Shown: one piece after another, positions 47,911 through 56,202 of the stretch
Numbering within the stretch: the stretch's first letter is position 1
Layout of the letters: each line of letters begins with the position of its first letter
Origin: Terfezia claveryi
Lineage: Eukaryota; Ascomycota; Pezizomycetes; Pezizales; Pezizaceae
DNA: 64,000 nt
Assembly: GCA_015179025.1 (NCBI GenBank)
Contig: WHUX01000018.1
Location: forward strand, 310,001 to 374,000
Reading direction: 5' to 3'
Notes under the pieces: generated by a model
The model's database searches: none
What the model was told of the DNA's origin: nothing
Seen by the model: the letters and a program-made list of their open reading frames with translations, nothing else
Translations under genes and position numbers: made by a program

Positions 47911-48432
47911 GTGGAGTGCTACAATAGGGCACCACACCACACTCAGACAGGTGGATGCCTTATAACTATAGAGATGTGCCAAATAGGGAAAGTCAGCTCC
48001 GAAAGGGCAGGAAGAAAAACAAGAACTAGCAGCCCAGGTACCAGCAGCTCCAGTAGTGTAAATTGGGTCTTTGATATTACGTATGCTTGTGTAGGATGTT
48101 GTTGGGTTAAGTAGGATGTTGATAAGTAGAAGTATATAGCAAGTGAAGACATTACATATCTACTTTAAGAGTCAATATGCCATGAGAAAAGAATCCCGTC
48201 TAGAATGTATATCGGTTTCATTAGTCTAGTTTCATACTGGTTTCATTGTGCTTGGATATGGTATACTAGACACAGAGACTGCACAGAGAAGCAACTCATA
48301 AGAAGAAACCCAGAAGAAGTACACAAACAAACATAAATTAAATACACGAAATGAAAATACAAAAATGCAAAATACACGGACATATAAAATACACATGCAA
48401 AATGCACAAATGCATAGACAGAACTACTGAAC
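47911..48432. other. Spacer after the H3-like gene
   Basis: The H3-like frame may continue briefly (to about 47945), and a Lys/Gln/Ala-rich reading follows, but no domain is recognisable. From about 48300 the sequence is A-rich with ATACACAAA / AAATACACG near-repeats (48335-48420). Confidence 0.4.
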
Positions 48433-49605
48433 AATATTTTTTGCCTTTTTCTTACTTGGTTGACCTCGTCCAGTCGGCTTTTTCTTAGGCTCCAGCTGCT
48501 GACCCCCTTTTCTTTTCTTTGACGCAGAAGGATACCATTTAATCAATCCATGATACTCTTGTGTGTAAATAGATTAACACTATTCCTAACACCTCGAGTA
48601 ATCTTAGTATTCCCATGACAGATTAAAGAACCCATAAATAATAAAGCATCCTCAGTCGAAGCTCCAAAATATATTTGGCTTACCATAATACTAAGTCACC
48701 TCCATCATAATACCATATGGTACAACTGTATTAGGGCAGAACGAACATCCTTCCAATCTTGATGATGTTGTAAAATACTGTCTAGTGTCATTTGTTGGTT
48801 AATGGCGGCTCCAGCCCAAGGATAGCATAATAATTGAAGGGGGTCGGGAAGTATAATGTTAGTAAGCTTATTATATGCTTCAGGAAAAATAAGCTTCAAA
48901 CAATCTCCAAGATACCGCCATAGGGATTTGTTCCTTTTAATCCAAGTAATCGAGGCAGGTTGTTGAGTTAAATAATCTTTACTATGAAAAATATCTAAAC
49001 TACTATCAGCCTAAGTAGTATAGTGTCAGATCGGAAATTCGCCTCGGGATCTATTCTTCGTTGGTGATGTACATCTATTTCAGGTAAAAAGGCATCATTT
49101 TCAACTAAGCCTCCAACCAAGAAGTCTGGAATTCTGAGCCGGTAAGCTAAGAGACAGCATTTTTATCTTTGATCTCCAAATGCTCAGGACCTGATTGAAA
49201 TCATCGAAAGATGAAAGTTGAGAATTCTTCATTACGGGTAAAGAATATTGACCTTAATTCCTTATAATTAGCTCTGAATTATAAGAATTATAAGGTATAC
49301 GAACCTCTTTTATTCTTTAAAGACCATTTCAATACAGAAATACTTGTAGGAGCTTCCCAAAAGATTCGGGTTGTTCTCTCTTTTTCCCAAGATTGTAGAA
49401 GGCGTTTGACATGTTAGCGTAGTCCTTTTGCCCTTTGCAGATGATCTTTATTAAATACGCCACTGGCAACCAAATGGGCTAAACGAACTTCAAATGCGTG
49501 CGCTGAAAGTAAGCCAGTTGTAGTAGTAGTAGTGGTGGCAGAGGCAAAGGTAGTGATGGGAGTATTAGTGGCTGCAGAGGTATCAGCAGAGGTTGTAGTA
49601 GTCAT
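48433..49605 (-). pseudogene. Unrecognised cargo gene with basic C-terminus
   Basis: On the minus strand a start at 49605 gives a Thr/Ala-rich leader, then FEVRLAHLVASGVFNKDHLQ. After frame breaks there follow LLQSWEKERTTRIFWEAPTS (about 49390), DAFLPEIDVHHQRRIDPEAN (about 49060), PEAYNKLTNIILPDPLQLLC and WKDVRSALIQLYHM (48880-48720), and a Lys-rich tail, KKRKGGQQLEPKKKPTGRGQ with QPSKKKAKNIVQ, ending at 48433. Internal stops show decay or unmodelled introns. The basic tail suggests a nuclear protein. It is tail to tail with the H3-like gene. Confidence 0.5.
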
Positions 49606-49864
49606 AGTGGCTGCAGGAAGAGCTGGATAGCTGGTGGTAGAGTTGGAGCTAGTAGAGTTGGAGCTGGTAGTAGAGTTAGTTAGAGCTGGTGGTAGAGTTG
49701 GAGCCAGGATAGAGTTGGAGCCAGTGATAGAGTAGAAGCTGGTAGTAAAGCTGGCTGGAGAAAAGCAGCTGGCTGGTGGGGGGGCTGTGAGCGTGAGAGC
49801 TCAAAGGAGTCGGAAGATATAAAGACAAAAAGTAAAAATGCTTGCACCTTTATCCTAGTACAGA
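49606..49864. repeat. GTRGTAGAGTTGGAGCT-type microsatellite
   Basis: Degenerate tandem array of GGTAGTAGAGTTGGAGCT-like units (about 49620-49760). It lies just 5' of the minus-strand gene ending at 48433 and may be part of its promoter or first exon (it would encode Ser/Thr/Asn-rich sequence). Confidence 0.55.
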
Positions 49865-50137
49865 AGCCAAGAACCCACGATTTTTAGAGACAATTTTTAG
49901 ATACATGTTTTTAGAGATTAGTTATGATGAACAGGGTTAAATAAGCAAGGATAAGTTTTGTTTTTAGAACCATCCACATTAGCGTAGCCGAAGGATAAAT
50001 TCGAATTAGCCTTTTACGGAGGTACTGGGAATCAAACACAGGCCCTGATAATGCTAGTAGAATGGGTCAGGCTCTACCAACAAAACTAAGAAACTCAGAG
50101 GTATACAAAATAAAATTGTACTGGGCTTATCTACCCA
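49865..50137 (-). mobile_element. SINE-like repeat with tRNA-type promoter, copy 1
   Basis: On the minus strand the head contains an A-box-like TGTTGGTAGAGCC (50081-50070 region) and, about 43 nt on, a B-box-like TGTTTGATTCCC (50037-50027 region), the spacing of an internal RNA polymerase III promoter. No acceptor stem pairs, so it is not a functional tRNA. The body ends with TGGGTTCTTGGCT. A homologous copy lies at 52259-52526. tRNA-derived SINE origin is inference from the boxes and the two dispersed copies. Confidence 0.6.
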
Positions 50138-50165
50138 ATTTTCGCTACTGTAACAAAAACAAAAC

Positions 50166-50668
50166 TGTCACGGACAAGTATTGTCACGAGCGACAAGTAT
50201 TGTCATAGGTGACAAGTATTGTCACGGGTGACAAGCAAGTATTGTCACGGGCGACAAGGAAGTTTTGTCATGGGTGACAAGTTTTGTCATAAGTGACAAG
50301 TTTTTGTCAAGGGTGACAAGTAAGTTTTGTCACAGGTGATAAGTAAGTTTTGTCATGGGCGACAAGTTTTGTCACGGGCAACAAGTTTTGTCACGGGCAA
50401 CAAGTTTTATTATGGGCAACAAGTTTTATTAAGGGCGACAAGTAAGTTTTGTCACGAGCGACAAGTTTTGTCACGGGCGACAAGTTTTGTTACAGGCGAT
50501 AAGTTTTGTCATGGGCGACAAGTTTTGTTACGGGCGACAAGTTTTGTCATGGGCGACAAGTTTTATCACGGGTGATAAGGTTTTATTACTTTTGTATGAA
50601 GGCTTATGCCAACCAGACCACACTTTTGTCATGGGCCACAACTTTTGTCATAGGCGACAAGTTTTATG
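50166..50668. repeat. GTCAYGGG minisatellite, 19-nt palindromic unit
   Basis: More than twenty units of GTTTTGTCACGGGCGACAA, with shorter TATTGTCACGGGTGACAAG variants at the left edge. Each unit holds an inverted repeat TTGTC-N6-GACAA, so single strands could fold into arrays of small hairpins. An interruption lies at about 50581-50616. This is the largest array of the family. Confidence 0.85.
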
Positions 50669-51562
50669 ACTGGAAAGAGCCAGTCTAAGTGTCTTTTTAT
50701 AAGTAAATCTATTAGTATAGAAGGTATATATACCCGTATCACCTTTGTTGGGCACTAATTTTCCATAAATATCTAACTAGTCCGTAACAAGTCAACCAGT
50801 CTGTAATAAGTCCGTAACAAGTCAACTAGTTGGTGACAAGTCAACTAGTTCTTCAACAAGTCTGTGACAAGACATTTCCAACTGTATATGAAACTCCCAA
50901 TTATATAGAAAAGGTTAGTACAAGCTACAACTACATATAAGGACCAGCCTTATTAAGATATGTTGACCCTTAGGTATTATTATCTCGGCTCCACAAGGGT
51001 TAACTTTAGCAATAGAGATATCAAGGGAATGAGCTGGAGGGTAGAAGCAGCTAGATAGTGGCCAGAGCGCTACTAGATAAAATCTGCATGTCCACCTCTA
51101 CAACTTCAACCACAATTCACTCCTCATCCTCATCCTGATCCTTATCCTCATCTGGATCTTCATCTATATCTTGATCTTCATCTTCATACATATCCTCAAT
51201 ATCTCACATACAACATAGTACTATACATACTACTTTGACGAGAGAAATTCAGGCACAAAGTATGCCTTCAAAGTATGATCTTCTCATACTTAGTTACTTG
51301 CACAATTTCATTGTTTGGCTATTATCCATGTAATCTTGGTATCTGCGATTCTGGGCTTAATGGGCTTGCCCAATTGACCTATTGCACTGGATAGATTTTG
51401 ATCGTATTTTCATTACTTCCTAAGGACTGAGCTTTTAGAAGCTACAGGCAGCTGCCTTATAGCTGTAGTGGTGGAAAATTGTGAAGTCTTCAGTAGACAG
51501 AAAAAAGGCATTAATACAGTTGTGGTGGGCACATTACTTAACAACTAGACTTTGTTATAGGC
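50669..51562. other. Non-coding spacer with short repeats
   Basis: CCGTAACAAGTC / AGTCAACTAGTT words recur at 50783-50870; a CATCCTGATCCTTATCCTCATC-like (TCMTCM)n tract runs at about 51120-51195. No gene is supported. Confidence 0.45.
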
Positions 51563-51935
51563 TTGCAGCTAATCCTTTATTATAGTGAATATAGAACTCG
51601 ATCTCAGCGCCGCAGGCAAATAGAAGTTCCTGCAACTCCTAGTGAAGAAGATACTAACGTGGAAAGAAGAGATGACAATAGAGATGATTCGGAGGAAGCA
51701 GGTAGCGAGCAGCTAGGGAACAAGGAGAATAAGAACCCAGCTACATATACACAAGTGCAATTTTCTCAATTTATTCAACATCCCATAATCAGTGACCCCC
51801 CCCCCCTTCTGGTTGCCCCACGCATACCCATTGCATGATGTTGAGGTTGCTATTCCCCGAAGGACTAAGCTAGCTAAACAGCGGCTCCGCCAGCAACGAA
51901 AGGCTCGTGATCGGAAACGGCGAGAAAGACAGTAG
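51563..51935 (+). pseudogene. Short charged ORF with basic C-terminus, frameshift at poly-C
   Basis: The first part (RTRSQRRRQIEVPATPSEED, then an acidic stretch and NPATYTQVQFSQFIQ) is open until an 11-C run at about 51796-51806. After it, a different frame continues HDVEVAIPRRTKLAKQRLRQ and QRKARDRKRRERQ to the TAG at 51933. Slippage in the homopolymer would reconcile the two. The probable first exon starts after TTATTATAG at about 51583. No family is recognised; the strongly basic end suggests nucleic-acid binding or a nuclear signal. Confidence 0.45.
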
Positions 51936-52258
51936 GAAACATAGAGGGCATCACAGAATAGAGAGTCATCAAATGTTGGGCAATGGAAGGGCTTCTTTTT
52001 GGGCCTGGCTGTTCAAATATTCATATTGCCTGTATTGGTCCTATAACCATGAATTTCAAGAAATAGTTCATGATATGGCATCTAATTTACACCCATTCCT
52101 TTTTCTATTTGTGAGTTATAGTAATGGTGCATTATGAGCAATCTGTAATAGTGCATCATAACCAATCTGTAATAGAATAGCCTAGAAACTGATTAATAGA
52201 GATTGCAAAAAAGAGTCGGCTGATACCCCACATGGTTGCCAAACCCATTGTGCCAAAA

Positions 52259-52526
52259 AGCCAAGAACCCAAATTTTTTAAAGCCAAAAACCCACAGCAA
52301 AGATCCACATTTTAAAGCCAAGAAGTCATATTGAACCATCCATATCCAGCGATGCTAGAGGAAAATTCTTTTTAAACCCTTTATGGAGCTACTGGGAAAT
52401 GAACACAGGTAGTCAACCAAATACAGGCTCTAATCATGCGGGTAGAATAGGCTAGGCACTACCAATAAAACCAGAAACCTATACTTAAGGGCTACTAAAT
52501 TGTATTGTACTTGAATTATATACCCT
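52259..52526 (-). mobile_element. SINE-like repeat, copy 2
   Basis: Homologous along its length to 49865-50137: shared GAACCATCCA, CTACTGGGAA, GGCTCTAAT..ATGC and ACTACCAA..AAAACCAGAAA segments and the AGCCAAGAACCCA end. It carries a roughly 16-bp insertion (near TAGTCAACCAAATACA) between the box motifs, absent from copy 1. Confidence 0.6.
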
Positions 52527-52700
52527 AATATGCTTTCACTGCTTATATGTTTTGCCTCTTATATGGGCTTATATTATAGCACCATATGTCATAGACTCTT
52601 TTATCACAGATTATTACCTATATCACAAGTGAAGCAGTTGAAGTCTAATTCGAGAGTCGAACAGAAAAGTGTCTGAGTCTCGATTAGGAATCTCTTTATC

Positions 52701-52768
52701 TGGGTTATATCATGGGTTATGTCACAGGTTATGTTATGGGTTATGTCATGAGTTATGTCATAGGTTAT
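52701..52768. repeat. GTCAYGGG minisatellite, 12-nt unit, right-end copy
   Basis: Six units of GGGTTATGTCAT with RGGTTATGTYAY variants. Two single GTCACGGGT words (minus strand) also occur at 53057 and 53090 close to the right terminus. Nothing else is recognised between 52769 and 53114. Confidence 0.75.
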
Positions 52769-53114
52769 CACCTACGATGTAGATGATATTATGTAGACAT
52801 TACAGGTAAGGATAAGCATATATTTGGGCGATTATAGTTTTCTATTCTTTACATAAACATCTTGTATTATAAGCCTTGGTAATACAGACTCTACCTTTTG
52901 GCCCATAGCCATACCTATAGCCATAGCCATTGTTCTCGCATGCTCTTTGGAATTGCATCTATAGTTACAGTCTTAGCTATCGACCTCTACCATTACACTA
53001 TAAAGTAATACCTACTTTCATAGCTTATATATATATATAGAAGGAAGGCATAAAACCCGTGACAAAAAAACCCCACCAACATAGACCCGTGACAAGATCA
53101 ATTATAGGAAATTC

Positions 53115-53291
53115 GGGTTCTTGGCAATTACCCGTCATCTTGGCGATTACTTATTATTAGGCGAAGTGGGTCGGGTTGGGTAGGGACCTCACATAACCCG
53201 TAGTGGATTGGGTTGAGGCCAGGGAAACTCACCCGGCGGGGCGGGTTTATTTGGGTTGGGTTGGGTTGAAATCGACCCATGGCGCACGCTG
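53115..53291 (-). repeat. hAT right terminus and subterminal region
   Basis: TIR 53273-53291 in inverse orientation to the left end; inside it lie GGGTTGGGTTGGGTTG, CGGCGGGGCGGGT and GGGTCGGGTTGGG motifs, and CTTGGCAATTACC at 53120-53132, the mirror of the left subterminal word at nearly the same distance from the tip. Confidence 0.7.
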
Positions 53292-54832
53292 CTCCTGCTG
53301 GAGCTATCTGAGCCTGAAATTTCTTTGTGGGGTGTTAGATTCATCAGGTTCAGAGTCATCCTCAACTGTAGCTTTGTACCTTTCAGCCTCAAAGATTGTA
53401 TTTAGGCCTTCCCTGTTATACCAGGTAGGCCTAATGCCATCAACCTCCTACACAGGTCTTTGTGGGAGGTTGGTGGTAGTGATCTGGAGAGGAGGTAGTC
53501 TCCTTCTCCTTTAGATAGTGTTGAGAGATTGTCTCCCAAAGATTGGTAGAGACACTAGTCTCCCAGTGGCTTCTCTAATCCTGAGCTGTTATGGGGAAGG
53601 CATGGTTGGTGTTAGAGAATGTGGGGGAGGAGTTTCTTGAAAGTTTGTATTGGGACAGAGAGGTGGTTGGTTACTACTGGATGTTGTAGTAAGGCAGTTG
53701 TGTGGTGAGAAGACTGTCCAGTAGAGGAGGAAATAGGGGGACTATATACTCCTCTAGACAGTACATCTGCAATATGGTTGTCTTTTTTCCTGAATGTATT
53801 CTAGGGTTAGGTCAAACTGACTATTATCTCTTGCCACCTTCTCTTCATTTGACTTTCAGGGATACTATCCATAAATATGACTAAGGGTTTGTGATCTGTT
53901 TGGATGATCACCTGTGACTCTGTAGTTCAGGCCTGAAATACCTCAGTGAGTCAACAATTGCTAATAATTCCTTATTAGTTGTTGTATAATTCATTTTGTC
54001 TATCATTTAATTTCCTAGAGTGAAATTCTGCTGGCCTGATAACAACATTCTCCATTTGGCAATTCATCTTGAGATTCCTGTATTACTAGTATCTGTAATC
54101 AAATAGATTGGAAGGCCTGAGTCATGATTAATTGGTTTAAGCACTTTATTGCTCATTATTAACTCCTTAACCTTCTTGAATAACTCATATGCAAGAGAGT
54201 CTATATGTGCTTCTTTGTTGACCCTTGCAATTCTGATAGTGGTTTGGCTACAGCTCCCAATTCTAGACAAATCTTCTCAAGTAATTAACCATCCCTAGAA
54301 ACTTCTATAATTTCTTTTTTGAGTCAAAGATAGGGTAATTTGCTATTAAGTTGATTTTTTCTGGATCCATTTCTAGCCCTTGTTTGGTGATAATGAATTC
54401 TAGTACTTTTAGCCTTGGTGCCAGGATTTGGTATTTCTTTTTGTTGAAGAAAAACTTTTCCTTAGCCAATATCCCTGCAGATCCCTCTCAATACTTCCTT
54501 ATATTCCTCCAGGGTATCTGTTCTAATTAAAATGTCATCTAAATAACTATGACTGTTTTTCCAATATAATCCTCAGTAACCAATTTATAGCCCTCATCAT
54601 AGTTGCAAGTACATTGCAGTCACCTTGCTGCATGACTAATGAGTCAAATTTCCCTAGATGATTTGTAAAGATGCTATGTTTTTACTGATTCATATGTATG
54701 TCTAATATTATGATACCCATCTGCTAGATCAGCTGCTGAAATATATTCCTTGCTGGCTATCCAGTCTAATATTGCTTTGATATTTGGCATAGATGTCTTA
54801 TATTTTTGCACTAGCTTATTTCTGGGTATACA
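53292..54832 (-). mobile_element. Gypsy element C, 3' piece (RT and RNase H)
   Basis: Minus-strand sequence is closely related to element B's RT in inverse orientation: remnants of REKFFFNKKKYQILAPRLKV, TKQGLEMDPEKIN and KKKLQKFLGMVNYL-type sequence lie at 54560-54290. RNase H follows: LINHDSGLPIYLITDTSNTG-type (about 54100), NKELLAIVDSLRYF (about 53960), IQTDHKPLVIFMDSI (about 53900) and a QMKRRWQEIIV..DNHIADVLS end near 53750. Then a spacer (RPTWYNREGLNTIFEAERYK) runs to the hAT right end at 53291. Many stops are present. Its continuation is at 62298. Confidence 0.75.
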
Positions 54833-55448
54833 TATAAGGAAGTGGCTTACTCATACCTATGACTAACCCTCTCCTCACAAATGTATTTCTTATGTATTTC
54901 TTACTCAGCAAGCATCTCAAAACACACAACATTCGTGTGCTGTCTGCCTTGCTAATATTTCACATGCTTTCACATGTTATCACATGCTTTCTATACATGC
55001 TTTCACATGTATAAGTCTAAGTAAGACTTAACCTATTTTGTACTAGATAGTATTGGAAGTACTATCTAGAATCATGATGTTGATTTCATCATGTAAGGGT
55101 CAGATGATGGTGCACTGCCTCAGCACTGCCCCAGCACTGCCCCGTGGAAACACATATAGTCCCCTGAATTTCCCTTCAGTTGGACAGATAGTTAGAACTC
55201 AGAACATAGTTAGAGTACAATCAATATAGAAGTTCCACTGGTTAATTTCTAAGTGCCTTTGGCACTCCTATACTACTTTACCTATTACAGTAATCTTATG
55301 CTACTGGTAATAACTTTAATAGTGAGAATAAACAATACACTATTAGTAATCTACTTTGTAGTATACATTACTAGCCTGAGATTATCTGATAGATTAGATC
55401 CTTATCTAATCTAATCTGATTGTCCAGTCCCCCATACAACACTTTACA
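54833..55448 (+). repeat. 5' LTR of element B
   Basis: 616 bp, starting TATAAGGAAGTGGC and ending CTTTACA. The 3' LTR starts TGTAAGG, so one G-to-A change has altered the canonical TG here. Internal CACATGCTTTCACATG tandem words are fewer than in the 3' copy. Confidence 0.92.
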
Positions 55449-56202
55449 TTTTTTTAACCTAAGAACTTGATTCTTACCTAACTAGGAAGGCCTGATCAAC
55501 CTTACCTAATCAACAAAGTTTCTACCAACAAGAGTAGAAACTAAAGCCAGTATAAGCCTACAGCACAAAGCATAGTAGCACAAAGTCTGACAGTCAGCAG
55601 TAAGACTATCCTCCAAATAGCAACAGTAAGACTATTCAACAAATAGCAACAGTAAAAGCCTACAATAGTAGCAAAACAATATAAAGGGCAACAAAATGTA
55701 TTTAACTGGCAAATACAAAGAAAACAACAATACCTAATTTGGTAACTCTGAGACCTAGAAACTGCCTCAGAAGTCCAATAAGGTGTGGATTATAGGAACA
55801 AGTCCTATCAACATCCAAACTCCAGAGAGTATCCCAGCCCCACTCTCTACCTAGCCTAAAGAAAAATGGGAATTCTCCCAGTAAGCAGAACAAGGAAAGT
55901 TTCTGTACCTCTCCCTCCAAAAAGAACACAAGTACCTAGCAGTCCAACCCCTATCCTTCCACTCAACTTCTTCCAGCATTTAAAGGAAACCCTGCTCCTA
56001 CAACAATCTCATCAACAAAAGTAACCTTTTACCCTTCAACCTCCTCTCTCCCTTACCATAATCAACCTTGGTATCAGAAGCAACAGAAAGAGATAAGAAG
56101 GAAGTTGAAAGAAGTAGATCCTTCCTCATCAGGATCCACCTTAAAGAAGCAGGAATAGAAGAAACAGAGTCCAAGGAATCAGTGGTATAATATCTGATAG
56201 AC

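Larger units (their letters stand above)
39396..53291. mobile_element. Segment bracketed by hAT termini (possible giant/composite hAT)
   Basis: The left end begins TAGTGTGCGCCACGGGTCG and the right end, read inward on the minus strand, begins CAGCGTGCGCCATGGGTCG: 16 of 19 identical, all three differences C/T. GGTAATTGCCAAG then lies about 160-170 bp inside each end in mirrored orientation, and both ends then show GTCACGGG words within about 240 bp. A hAT transposase remnant lies near the left end. Flanking octamers ATCCTGGG and CTCCTGCT share only TCCTG. Between them lie cargo genes, SINE-like repeats and GTCAYGGG minisatellites. Either one 13.9-kb element, or two hAT ends brought together by rearrangement. 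Confidence 0.65.

Noticed and set aside
50025..50097. A tRNA gene on the minus strand
   Set aside because: The A- and B-box motifs are present, but no acceptor or anticodon stem forms and the sequence is part of a longer dispersed repeat.
50166..50668. Possible CRISPR-like array
   Set aside because: Units are contiguous with no unique spacers and the DNA is eukaryotic; it is a minisatellite.
39396..53291. A Starship-type giant element
   Set aside because: I found no DUF3435-type tyrosine recombinase reading; the ends and transposase are hAT-like.
53189..53392. 67-residue minus-strand frame crossing the hAT right end
   Set aside because: It runs across the boundary of two unrelated elements and has no conserved content.
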